DNA from: Thermoplasmata archaeon
GTDB taxonomy: Archaea; Thermoplasmatota; Thermoplasmata; Thermoplasmatales; Thermoplasmataceae
Direction of reading: 5' to 3'
Length of the DNA stretch: 10,421 nucleotides
NCBI GenBank assembly: GCA_021846695.1
Contig: JAJZWN010000046.1
Location: 1-10,421, forward strand
The translations under genes and the position numbers were made by a program. Positions 1 to 8,400 of the stretch are shown piece after piece. Every line of letters begins with the position of its first letter. Positions within the stretch are counted from its first letter, which is position 1. The notes beneath the pieces are model-generated. The model ran no database searches. It saw nothing but the letters and a program-made list of their open reading frames with translations, and was not told the DNA's origin.

Positions 1-2
1 TG

Positions 3-728
3 ATGATTAATAAATATAAGCCGAACTCACTCTTTTTCCCGGGAACATATAATTCCAGGGAACTGGCAGCCACAACCGCAATAAAGGTCAACACAGGGTT
101 AATAGCGGATTGCATTATATTTGATGTTGATGAAAAAGGGCAGTTGCAGGCAACAAGGCCTGATTTCGGTGGAAAGGAAACATCTACAATTATATGCCCA
201 AACAATAAGCCCGTAATGGTGACAACAAGGGCAGGCGTATTCTCAGCACTGCCAGAACGTGATTTTAAGGGTAAGGTAATTAAAGATAAACTGGAAAAAC
301 CCGTTTCCAGATTCAAAATCACAGATTACAAGAATATAGAAAAAACCAATGCCCTTGCAGCCGCACAGGTTGTAGTTGGAGTTGGAAGGGGAATTGTAAA
401 TAAAGACAACATAAAATTAGCTGAAGACCTGGCAAAGAAAATTGGTGGAATAGTGGGTGTAAGCAAACCACTTGCAGATTCTGACTGGTATCCAAAGGAT
501 AGGCAGGTAGGGCAGACAGGAACAACAATAAAGCCTAACTTATATATTGCCATGGGAATATCGGGAGCTATACAGCATCTTGTAGGAATACAGGGTTCCA
601 AGAGAATAATAGCTATCAACTCAGACCCTGAGGCCCAGATATTTGAAAACTGCGACTATGGAGTTGTAGGTGATATATTCCAGATAGTTCCAGAACTGAT
701 TAAAAAAATTGGTGATTTAAATGCTTGA
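3..728 (+). CDS. etfA: Electron transfer flavoprotein alpha subunit (FixB/EtfA), 5'-truncated by window edge
   Basis: ETF alpha pairs with ETF beta in the cytoplasm, carries FAD and hands electrons from flavin dehydrogenases to a membrane quinone reductase. The visible 241 residues cover the end of the N-terminal domain and the whole C-terminal FAD-binding domain. The signature is RQVGQTG at visible residues 167-173, then LYIAMGISGAIQH and, near the end, AINSDPEAQIF and DYGVVGD. Full-length ETF alpha is usually 310-330 residues, so about 70-90 residues are missing on the left; the ATG at 3 is unlikely to be the true start. The stop overlaps the fixC start by 8 nt, indicating one operon, with ETF beta presumably upstream. 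Oddity: the family Arg of the S-R-P/A motif is Lys (K155 in SKPLADSDW). Family assignment is very secure; bifurcating or ordinary ETF cannot be decided from this fragment. Confidence 0.95.
   Translation: MINKYKPNSLFFPGTYNSRELAATTAIKVNTGLIADCIIFDVDEKGQLQATRPDFGGKETSTIICPNNKPVMVTTRAGVFSALPERDFKGKVIKDKLEKPVSRFKITDYKNIEKTNALAAAQVVVGVGRGIVNKDNIKLAEDLAKKIGGIVGVSKPLADSDWYPKDRQVGQTGTTIKPNLYIAMGISGAIQHLVGIQGSKRIIAINSDPEAQIFENCDYGVVGDIFQIVPELIKKIGDLNA
711..716 (+). promoter_or_regulatory. Shine-Dalgarno site of fixC
   Basis: GGTGAT lies inside the 3' end of the ETF alpha gene and 4 nt before the ATG at 721. It is a full match to the archaeal 16S rRNA 3' tail (complement of ATCACC). It supports 721 as the fixC start and translation of fixC as an internal cistron. 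Confidence 0.7.
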
Positions 729-1914
729 ATATGATATTGTTATAGTTGGCGCAGGTCCAGCCGGATCAGCAGCCGCTCTGAAAGCGGCATCGGAAGGAAA
801 AAAGGTTCTTGTTATTGAAAGGGGGCCTGAACCCGGTTCAAAGAACGTTTCAGGTGCAGAGGTCAGAAAGGATTACATAACATCTGTTTTCGGGGAAGGC
901 ATGCCATATGAAAGAACTGTTGATACCATGAAGCTTTCACTGTACGAAAAAGATAAGCCTGTAAATATTGATTTCCATCCTGAAGGGCTTGTCACAACAG
1001 GAAGATTAAAACTCGATAAATGGCTTTCATCTGTATCCGAACAGGCAGGTGCTACTATTATTCCAAAAACCACAGCACTTAAGCTGAACTGGGAGAACGG
1101 GATTGCAAAATCACTTACAACGGACAGGGGAGATGTTGCTGCAAAATCTTTCGTTCTTGCAGAGGGTGTAAATGCCCTTGTATCCATGAACTCAGGAATA
1201 AATGTTGACTGGACACCTTCAAACTCTGTACAGGCCGTTAAAATGGTATACTCTATTAAAAAAGGAGACCTGAACAATATATTCGGTTTTCCAGATGACG
1301 ATACAGGCATGTCCTGGAGAATGATTATGTCAGATCCACTTGTTGCTGGATTCATGTACACCTACAAGGATAGCCTGGCAGTTGGAATTGGTTCTCCAAT
1401 AAAGGAACTTGTTGACAGGAAGATCAGGCCAGAGGCTCTGCTGGATAAATTCCTTGAAACAACGGGCATAGCGGAAAAGGTGAAGGGATACTCATTGAGG
1501 GAATACTCAGCCAAGGTTATACCTGAAGGAGGGTTCCCGGAAACAAATGTGGCAAAGGGCAATGTATACCTGTGTGGGGATGCAATCGGCCTTGTAGACC
1601 CGCTCACATTTGATGGGATAACCCCTGCTATAGCATCCGGAACACTTGCAGGTGAAGCAGCTGTTATGAACTACGATACGGAAGTTTACAGGTATAACCT
1701 GATGAAACACCCGGAAATTTCAAAAATAGCTAAAGAAAGAAAATTGGAATCTGATTTCATGACCAGCAACAAAGCAGGAGAATACATAAACATGGTTTCT
1801 TCCCTTCTTGAAGGCTGGGCTGCTGGAGATTTGATTGGAATTAGAAATACCATGGTAGGTAATTATAGAAATATTATACCTGACCTGATGAGTTTTGTTA
1901 TGAGGATGAGATAA
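721..1914 (+). CDS. fixC: FixC-like FAD-dependent ETF:quinone oxidoreductase
   Basis: This membrane-associated flavoprotein takes electrons from reduced ETF and reduces quinone. It is 397 residues, slightly shorter than usual FixC (about 430). The N-terminal Rossmann motif GAGPAG is at residues 10-15, followed by the FAD ribose-binding end of beta-2 (ER, 33-34) and the FixC-type GSKNVSGAE at 39-47. IPEGG at 267-271 and the second FAD motif GDAIGLVDP at 286-294 complete the geranylgeranyl-reductase/FixC fold. No iron-sulfur domain is present; in mitochondrial ETF-QO that domain is fused, and here the adjacent fixX supplies it. The ATG at 721 overlaps the etfA stop by 8 nt, has a full SD, and puts the Rossmann motif at the normal distance from the N-terminus. 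A geranylgeranyl reductase is the main alternative from fold alone, but the ETF and FixX neighbours argue for FixC. Confidence 0.93.
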   Translation: MLEYDIVIVGAGPAGSAAALKAASEGKKVLVIERGPEPGSKNVSGAEVRKDYITSVFGEGMPYERTVDTMKLSLYEKDKPVNIDFHPEGLVTTGRLKLDKWLSSVSEQAGATIIPKTTALKLNWENGIAKSLTTDRGDVAAKSFVLAEGVNALVSMNSGINVDWTPSNSVQAVKMVYSIKKGDLNNIFGFPDDDTGMSWRMIMSDPLVAGFMYTYKDSLAVGIGSPIKELVDRKIRPEALLDKFLETTGIAEKVKGYSLREYSAKVIPEGGFPETNVAKGNVYLCGDAIGLVDPLTFDGITPAIASGTLAGEAAVMNYDTEVYRYNLMKHPEISKIAKERKLESDFMTSNKAGEYINMVSSLLEGWAAGDLIGIRNTMVGNYRNIIPDLMSFVMRMR

Positions 1915-2202
1915 ATGAGAACAGAAGAGAAATTATATACACTGAGATATAAAAAGGACGATAAATCACATCTTGGCATTAAGGATGTAAATACCTGCCT
2001 TGAATGCACTGAGAGATTTGGCGAGCCACAGCCGTGTGTATCCATTTGCCCGGCAAATGTTTTTACATGGGAAAACAACAGGATAATCATAGGATATGAA
2101 AATTGTGTTGAATGCGGCGCTTCAAGAATAGCCTGCCCCTATGACAATATTGACTGGAACTATCCCAGATTCGGAAAAGGAATCGCGTTGAGATACGCGT
2201 AA
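1915..2202 (+). CDS. fixX: FixX-like ferredoxin (iron-sulfur partner of FixC)
   Basis: A 95-residue iron-sulfur protein expected to pass electrons between FixC and its partners. Cysteines are at 28, 31, 41, 45, 64, 67 and 74. They form C-x2-C-x9-C-x3-C-P and then C-x2-C-x2-S-x3-C-P, a dicluster-ferredoxin spacing with Ser70 at the usual Cys of CxECGxC. The segment YDNIDWNYPRFGKG after the last Cys is the typical FixX/ETF-QO tail. The ATG directly abuts the fixC stop at 1914, so the two are cotranscribed and probably translationally coupled; GAGG at 1902-1905 may serve as SD. It is the last gene of the operon. The family is secure; the number and type of clusters are inferred. Confidence 0.92.
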   Translation: MRTEEKLYTLRYKKDDKSHLGIKDVNTCLECTERFGEPQPCVSICPANVFTWENNRIIIGYENCVECGASRIACPYDNIDWNYPRFGKGIALRYA

Positions 2203-2211
2203 TTCCGTTAA

Positions 2212-2235
2212 TTTAAAAAGATTAATATTTTTATT
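2212..2235 (+). promoter_or_regulatory. Probable promoter of the MBL-fold gene, with T-rich fix operon end
   Basis: The 47-bp gap between fixX and the next ATG is almost pure A/T. TTTAAAAAG at 2212-2220 (about 34 nt before the ATG) and TTAATATTT at 2222-2230 (about 25 nt before) are both possible TATA boxes for a nearly leaderless mRNA. The T-runs at 2226-2234 could also act as an archaeal oligo-T terminator for the fix operon. I cannot tell which element is used. Confidence 0.4.
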
Positions 2236-2249
2236 TATACTATTTAACT

Positions 2250-3038
2250 ATGGAAGAAATCTATTTTTTAAACGATGGCACATATGAGCTTGATTCAGGA
2301 GCTTATTTCGGTATAGTTCCAAAAGTATTATGGTCGAAATATATCAGTGATAATAACAATAAAATAAGGATTACAACAAATATTCCATTTTTACGTGTAA
2401 ACGATAAAAATATACTGGTGGATGCAGGGATCGGAAATAATTTTTCTGACAGGTTCCGTAGAATATTCGTGCCGGAGAAAAATAATGACATTGCAGATTC
2501 CCTGGAAAACGATTATCATATAAAGGGAGTTGATAACATTATACTATCACACATGCATTTTGACCACAATGGCCATATATTCTCTGGAAATAAATTATTC
2601 AGGAACTCGCAGATAATAATGCAGGAAAAAGAGCTAAAAGCCTTCAGGCATCCAAATGACTTTACAAGAGGGAGTTACATTCCTGGCAAAATTCATGGAA
2701 AAATTAAAACTATTGAGGGCTCCAGAAAGATTACCGGCAACATAACAGCTATAAATACGGGCGGGCACACGGAAGGGCACATGGTAATATTCTTTGAAAT
2801 AAATTCAAAAAAATATATGTATGGCGGGGATTTATTTCCATCATCATTCCACCTGAAACCATACTATATCACAGCCATAGATTCATACCCCATTGAAACA
2901 CTGAAGATGAAGAAAAAACTCTTAAAAAAAGCTATAAATGAAAATATATCGATAATATTTAACCATGATAATAAAAATATAATGGGAAAAGTTTACGGAA
3001 GTGCAGAAAAACCTGAAATAGAATTTGGAAACCCATAA
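2250..3038 (+). CDS. YtnP-like metallo-beta-lactamase-fold hydrolase (lactonase-type)
   Basis: A 262-residue cytoplasmic metallohydrolase with no signal peptide. The metal-binding set is complete: HMHFDH with H101, H103, D105 and H106; H173 in GGHTEGH; D194 in YGGDLF; and a C-terminal His at 239 (FNHDN). The N-terminus, LNDGTYELDSGAYFGIVPK then VLWSKY, matches the layout of the YtnP group, whose Bacillus member is described as a quorum-quenching N-acyl-homoserine-lactone lactonase. That suggests a lactone or ester substrate, but archaeal members have no established substrate, so the function here is inference. The gene has its own A/T-rich promoter region. Its stop lies 2 bp from the stop of the opposing amidohydrolase gene. 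No frameshift or missing ligand seen. Confidence 0.87.
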   Translation: MEEIYFLNDGTYELDSGAYFGIVPKVLWSKYISDNNNKIRITTNIPFLRVNDKNILVDAGIGNNFSDRFRRIFVPEKNNDIADSLENDYHIKGVDNIILSHMHFDHNGHIFSGNKLFRNSQIIMQEKELKAFRHPNDFTRGSYIPGKIHGKIKTIEGSRKITGNITAINTGGHTEGHMVIFFEINSKKYMYGGDLFPSSFHLKPYYITAIDSYPIETLKMKKKLLKKAINENISIIFNHDNKNIMGKVYGSAEKPEIEFGNP

Positions 3039-3040
3039 CC

Positions 3041-4633
3041 TTAAAGGGTAATGGATTTAAGATTTATGTGCAGATAATCTTCTATATTTTTCCCGGCTGT
3101 TGCAGGATCAGGGTCCCAGACAGTAAAATCTGAAAATTTGCCAGTTTCCAGCGATCCTATTTCATTCCATCCAATTACCGCTGCACTTTCAGATGTATAT
3201 GTTTTCACTGTCTCTTCAATGGTAAGTGATTCATTGTTACTGTAAACAGAAGAGTTTTTCCCTGTAAGTGTTTTTCTGAATACAGATGAATATATCCCAT
3301 ATAGCGGGTCAAATGGTGTCACCGGGCTGTCAGAACCATTTGATACCCTGATGCCTTTTTCAACCATAGTTTTTGCAGGAAACAGGCATTTAGATTGGTC
3401 GAGCCCTATATTGTCACTTAATGAGTCTCCTATAAAATACACAAAGGCAAGCTGTGTTTCAACACCCACATTAAGTTTCTTAATTTTCTCTATTGTTTTC
3501 TCCTCCAGTTTGTAGCAGTGTACCAGGGCATATCTAGATGCAACGCCGGAGTTTTTTAATTCCTCGATAGAATCCAGCGCGGTTTCAATAGCACGGTCTC
3601 CAATTGTGTGTATGCTTATGTGGTGGCCGGTAGCCGAAAGCTGTTTGAGGCCTTCCCTGAAATTTTTAATGTCCCACAGGGGGATGCCCATATTGTCTTT
3701 GCTGCCCACATAGCTATGCTTCATCCACGCAGTTCTGGATAATATGCTTCCATCAAGGAACATCTTGAACCCTGCAAACATGATATGCTGATTTTCCTCC
3801 AATATGCCAGCCAGCTCAATTTTTCTGCTGACATCCTTTAGCGAGTAAACAGGCAGTGCCACTGCAATTCTTATTTTATGGTTTCCCTCTTTGCTTATCC
3901 GGTTTAAAGCACGGATTCTGGTTTCTTCGTTAACATCGTTTCCTGTTCCACCAATATCCTTTACCGTTGAAAGCCCGGCTTTTCTGTACATTTCAGACCC
4001 GGATATTATTGCTTCAATATAATCATCTAAGGTATATTCGGGGATTCTGCTCTTGACCATGTCCATTGCATTGGCCTCATAGAGTACTCCGTCAGGATTT
4101 CCATCTGAATTTCTTCCAAGTTTGCCGTTTGCAGGGTCTGCAGTATTCCTATCTATTCCCGCTATTTCAAGGGACCGGGAATTGCAGATGCCGTAATGTT
4201 CTGTCATCTGTGTTATAAATACCGGTGTGTTTCCCATAATTTCGTCAATAATTTTTATATCTGGCAACCTCTTTTCTTTCATGTTGTACTCATTAATGCC
4301 ATACCCCTGAAACCATCCGTGTACGATTTTGTTTCTGTTCTCCTCCAGCACTCTCCGAAAATCTTCAAATGAGCGCACACCTGAGAAATCTACCTGGTAT
4401 TTCAATTTCAGGGATGTGAGCATAAAATGGTCATGGGAGTCTATTAACCCTGGAGTAACAAATTTTCCACGCAAATCCAGAACTTCGTTGCCACTCTCCA
4501 TAATGTTTTCCATATCCTGCTTATTTGCAGTATATTTTTCTGCTATAATTCCGTTTTTAACCTTAAAAATTGTGGAATTATTCTCCCATTTATATCCATC
4601 AAAGTATCTGTCCACTATAACATATTTTTCCAT
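3041..4633 (-). CDS. YtcJ-like amidohydrolase (amidohydrolase_3 family)
   Basis: A 530-residue metal-dependent hydrolase of the YtcJ/amidohydrolase_3 group; such enzymes act on amide, carbamate or formyl bonds of mostly unknown substrates. A small beta-domain (about 1-60 and the last 60 residues) encloses the TIM barrel. Visible metal and catalytic residues are HDH at 67-69 after TPGLIDS, K290 in FKMFLDGS (the likely carboxylated Lys, with D294), H342 before IGDRA, H372 (VHC) and D435 in NGSDSPVTPFDP. The C-terminal IGSLETGKFSDFTVWDPDP is the usual end of these barrels. The ATG at 4633 has GGTGGT 4 nt upstream and gives a standard N-terminus. It follows nth on the same strand after a 134-bp gap, so it may be read through or use its own promoter there. 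Substrate unknown. Confidence 0.88.
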   Translation of the reverse strand: MEKYVIVDRYFDGYKWENNSTIFKVKNGIIAEKYTANKQDMENIMESGNEVLDLRGKFVTPGLIDSHDHFMLTSLKLKYQVDFSGVRSFEDFRRVLEENRNKIVHGWFQGYGINEYNMKEKRLPDIKIIDEIMGNTPVFITQMTEHYGICNSRSLEIAGIDRNTADPANGKLGRNSDGNPDGVLYEANAMDMVKSRIPEYTLDDYIEAIISGSEMYRKAGLSTVKDIGGTGNDVNEETRIRALNRISKEGNHKIRIAVALPVYSLKDVSRKIELAGILEENQHIMFAGFKMFLDGSILSRTAWMKHSYVGSKDNMGIPLWDIKNFREGLKQLSATGHHISIHTIGDRAIETALDSIEELKNSGVASRYALVHCYKLEEKTIEKIKKLNVGVETQLAFVYFIGDSLSDNIGLDQSKCLFPAKTMVEKGIRVSNGSDSPVTPFDPLYGIYSSVFRKTLTGKNSSVYSNNESLTIEETVKTYTSESAAVIGWNEIGSLETGKFSDFTVWDPDPATAGKNIEDYLHINLKSITL

Positions 4634-4637
4634 TTAT

Positions 4638-4643
4638 ACCACC
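4638..4643 (-). promoter_or_regulatory. Shine-Dalgarno site of the amidohydrolase
   Basis: On the minus strand GGTGGT sits 4 nt before the ATG at 4633. It differs by one base from GGTGAT used at the same spacing before fixC. It decides the start and implies an mRNA with a 5' leader rather than a leaderless one. Confidence 0.55.
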
Positions 4644-4702
4644 ATGACTTCCCTGAATGTTCCTGTGAGAAAGGATATATCAGGGTACCGTTGCCGGAAT
4701 TC

Positions 4703-4719
4703 TATTAATTCAATTAATA
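4703..4719. repeat. 17-bp palindrome in the amidohydrolase-nth gap, possible operator
   Basis: TATTAATTCAATTAATA is a perfect palindrome around a central C. It lies in the 134-bp gap between nth and the amidohydrolase gene. A TATA-like ATAATAAA on the minus strand at 4736-4729 would place a transcription start near 4707, inside the palindrome, which is a usual place for an archaeal repressor site. An A/T-only palindrome can also arise by chance. Confidence 0.25.
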
Positions 4720-4767
4720 CACATACCATTTATTATCCTTTCGTTTCACCATTTTCCTTTACCCGTG

Positions 4768-5421
4768 CTATTTTTTAGATTTTATTGTGGTATCACCGGT
4801 ATTTTTCTGGGCAAAATAATCACAGCAATCTGATACCGGGCATATATTGCATCGTGGTGATACGGGTTTGCAGATATTTTTGCCAAATTCTACCATAACA
4901 GGATTAAATTCTACCTGGTACTCAAGAGGCACTATGCTTTTCAATGCCTCTTCCGTTTCATCCGGATTCTTTGTATGTACCAATCCGATTCTGTTTGACA
5001 CCCTGAAAACGTGTGTATCTACTGCAATAGCTGGAATATTGAATCCCTGGGTTAACACTATATTTGCAGTTTTACTTCCTGTGCCCGGAAGTTTCACAAG
5101 CTCATCATGGGTATCAGGCACTTTTCCACCATATTCATGGTTAATTATTCTGGCAATCTCTATAATCCTCAGTGATTTCACATTGCTGAACCCCACATAT
5201 TTTATAATGGCTTTTACATCCGCAGGATCGGCGTTTTCGAGTCCCACAGAATCATGGTATTTATTATATAAGGACCGCGCAGCCTGATCTGTTACAATAT
5301 CCTTTGTCCTGTGTGAAAGTATAGTTGTTATAAGTATCCAGAACGGTGAATCTGTAAATTCAAAATGGTGTTCCGGTGATACCTCCCTGATTTTCATATA
5401 AATATTTTTAAAATCTTTCAT
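4768..5421 (-). CDS. nth: Endonuclease III (DNA glycosylase/AP lyase)
   Basis: Base-excision-repair enzyme that removes oxidised pyrimidines and cuts the abasic site. It is 217 residues, normal for the family. The helix-hairpin-helix motif LPGTGSKTAN at 111-120 carries the catalytic Lys (K117), and D135 in VDTHVFRV is the catalytic Asp. The [4Fe-4S] loop is intact: C184-x6-C191-x2-C194-x5-C200. ILSHRTKD at 34-41 matches the archaeal LSQRT DNA-contact loop, with His in place of Gln. The ATG at 5421 is supported by a TATA box 25 nt upstream, indicating a leaderless transcript separate from carAB. A short Lys-rich tail follows the cluster. Assignment is secure; MutY is unlikely because its C-terminal domain is absent. 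Confidence 0.95.
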   Translation of the reverse strand: MKDFKNIYMKIREVSPEHHFEFTDSPFWILITTILSHRTKDIVTDQAARSLYNKYHDSVGLENADPADVKAIIKYVGFSNVKSLRIIEIARIINHEYGGKVPDTHDELVKLPGTGSKTANIVLTQGFNIPAIAVDTHVFRVSNRIGLVHTKNPDETEEALKSIVPLEYQVEFNPVMVEFGKNICKPVSPRCNICPVSDCCDYFAQKNTGDTTIKSKK

Positions 5422-5443
5422 AGAAGCATAATAATTGTATTCT

Positions 5444-5450
5444 TTATATG
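5444..5450 (-). promoter_or_regulatory. TATA box of nth
   Basis: On the minus strand CATATAAAG covers about 5450-5442, with TATAAA centred about 25 nt before the ATG at 5421. That spacing puts the transcription start at or next to the A of the start codon, so the mRNA would be leaderless. It resembles the box upstream of the HEPN gene in sequence and spacing. Confidence 0.65.
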
Positions 5451-5478
5451 TTTTCCTTTAAAATTTATATGTTAATTA

Positions 5479-5498
5479 AATATTATATCAATAATATT
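5479..5498. repeat. Inverted repeat spanning the carB stop codon
   Basis: AATATTAT (5479-5486) and ATAATATT (5491-5498) are exact reverse complements separated by 4 nt. The carB stop TGA (5490-5488) lies in the loop. It could mark the 3' end of carAB mRNA, but the stem is all A/T and weak. Confidence 0.25.
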
Positions 5499-8400
5499 CT
5501 GTCAATTCCATTACCTGTGCCTTTTTTTCATGTAAAATGGAATCTACAAGTTCGGATGCAAACCTGATATTTGTTATGAGCGGAATATCTTTCTTGATTC
5601 CGAGGTTTCTGATTGAGAACCCATCCCTTATAGAGCCATATGATTCTGAAGGCGTATTGATTATCATTGATATATCTTCATTTTTTATTATTTCGCTGAT
5701 TCCCGGTGACCTCAAATCTTTGACCCTGTAAACAACATTTGATTTCACTCCTGCATCCTTCATGGCATTGTATGTACCCGGTGTTGCATATATTTTAACA
5801 TTCTTTGCTGCGAGTTTTCTGCCTATTTTTATAGCCTCATTTTTATCAGCATCATTTACTGTAATAATGACAGAGTTTAATTTAAAATCCCTTTTCATGA
5901 TGCGTATTACCTTAGACATAGCCTCCTGGAAAGTTTTTCCGCAACACATTGCCTCACCGGTTGATTTCATTTCCGGGCCGAGGATGACATCCATATCCCT
6001 GAACCTTTTGAATGGGAATACAGGCACTTTTATAAAGAATGATGCCGGCTCAGAATATTTCAGGTCTGGCTCAATTCCAAGCATAGCTTTAACACCGGAA
6101 TCTATCCAGTTAATTCCAGTTGCCTTGGACACAAATGGAACAGACCTTGAAGACCTTGCATTCAGTTCGATAACATATATTTCACTGTCCTTTATTGCCA
6201 GCTGAAGATTGGATAACCCTGAAAGGTTAAAATTTTGCCTCATCTTTTCAACTATTTCTTTGAGCTGTTCCAGCGTATCAGAATCCACTACACCGGGGCC
6301 AAGTACCATTGTCGCATCTCCGGAATGTGTTCCAGCTTCTTCTATGTGTACAGAAATACCCGCTATTATAGATTTCTCAGCTGAGGAAATAAAATCAACA
6401 TCAATTTCGGTTGCATTTTTTAGATAACTGCTTACAAGGACAGGTGAGCCCGGGCGTTCAATAAATAATTCCCTGACACGGCTAACCAGAATATCATAGT
6501 CGTATATTATATCCATAGCCCTCCCACCTATAATAAAACTTGACCTTATGATTACAGGAAGGCTAATGCCCTTGATTTTTTCTTCCAGCTCATTAATATT
6601 TGAAGCTTCAATGAAATCTGGTTGTTTTATGCCAAGGCTCCTTAAGGTCTTTGAGAATATCGTACGTTCTTCTATTCTGTATATATCTTCCGGCTTAGTT
6701 CCCAGAATTATGTTGTTAAATATTTCCGATATTCCGGATGCCATATTCTGCCCGGTCTGGCCTGAAAACTGAATAATAATTCCCTCAGGTTTTTCTGCAC
6801 TGGCAATATTAGAAATATGTTCCAGGGTAACAGGTTCAAAATAAAGTTTATCAGATATATCAAAATCCGTTGATACAGTTTCAGGATTGCTGTTAACCAT
6901 TATAGCTTCGTATCCCATTGAACGCAATGACAGTATAGATTTAACGGCACCATAGTCAAATTCAACTCCCTGAGATATCCTGTTAGGGCCAGAACCTATG
7001 ACTATAACTTTCTTTTTATTGCTTATTCTGTTGTCATTATGTGTATCATAGGCTGAATAGAGGTAGGTGGTATCAGCATTAAACTCACCGGAGCATGTAT
7101 CTATATTTTTGTATACAGGAACAATCTTTTTTTCAATTCTATATTTTATTATTTCAGTTTGTGGAATGCCGGTATAATATGAAATAGTTTCATCTGAAAT
7201 TCCAAGCATTTTTAGATTCTCCATATTTTCAGGGATTACACCCCTTTTTATTGTTTCCATGGCATCTACAATATTTTTTATTTTCACTATGAAAAATTTA
7301 TCATACCCTGACAATTCTGAAATTTTATCCACACCTATGCCCTGGAATAATCCATCAAATATGGCAAATAACCTCAGGTCATTTGGCACTTTCATCAGTT
7401 CTATTGTCTTTTCCGGAGATGTAAATAACCTCATGGGTATAGATTGTTTAATGTCCAGCGAAGATATGGCTTTCATCAAAGCCTCTTCGAATATTCTGCC
7501 AATGCCCATTGCTTCCCCAATGGATTTCATTTCAATTCCTATCTCTCTCTTTACTGAGAATTTGTCGAATGGCCACCTTGGAATTTTAACAGTTATGTAA
7601 TCCATTGATGGTTCAAATGCAGCATATGTGTTTTTGGTTACAGGATTTTTTATCTCATTTAAGTTATATCCTACTGCAATTTTAGTTGATACCCTGGCTA
7701 TTGGATATCCCGATGCTTTGGATGCGAGTGCAGAGGATCTTGATGTTCTCGGGTTTACCTCAACAATGTAATACTCATCTTTCTCCTGGTCAAGGGCAAA
7801 CTGTATGTTGCAGGATCCAATAACACCAATTTCATTGACAACATGGATAGCAGATGTCCTTAATTTCTGGTAACTATCATTGCTCAATGTGAGTGATGGC
7901 GTTGTTACTATGCTTTCACCGGTATGTACTCCCATGGGGTCAAGATTCTCCATGTTGCATATTGAAATGCAGTTTCCATTATTGTCACGCATCATTTCGT
8001 ACTCTATTTCCTTAAGGCCAAGTAACGACTCATCAAGCTCTACCATATCATCATGAACTGAAAAATAATCATCACAGTAATCGCTCAACTCCTTCACATT
8101 CTTAATTATGACGCCGCCTGATCCGCCCAGTGAGAATCCCGTGCGCAATATTAATGGATATTTTTTAATGCCAGGCATTAAATCCCTGTAATCATTTTTT
8201 GTGAGTGTATATGATTCTATTACAGGCTCCCCAATTTTTTTCATCAGGTTAAAGAATTTTTTCCGATCTTCTGCAATTTCTATTGATGTTACAGGTGTTC
8301 CAAGCACCTTGATATTGTATGAGGAAAGTATTCCAAGCCTCTCAAGCAGGATAACAAGGTTTAACCCGACCTGCCCACCGGTTGAAGGAAGTATAGAATC

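Noticed and set aside
3..728. ATG at position 3 as the true start of ETF alpha
   Set aside because: The protein would lack the first 70-90 residues of the family, so the gene is cut by the window edge.
873..1361. 162-codon minus-strand frame within fixC
   Set aside because: Fully antisense to a confident gene, with no domain signature, promoter or SD.
4714..4752. 12-codon minus-strand frame (MVKRKDNKWYVY) upstream of the amidohydrolase, possible leader peptide
   Set aside because: Too short to support, only a weak SD, and it lies upstream of the transcription start predicted for that gene.
4329..4778. 149-codon open frame on the + strand over the amidohydrolase start and the gap to nth
   Set aside because: It is mostly antisense to a well-supported gene, has no recognisable motif, and its reading follows the codon pattern of the opposite strand.
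5762..6205. 147-codon plus-strand frame, with others of similar kind, within carB
   Set aside because: All lie antisense to the conserved carB coding sequence; none shows a family motif.
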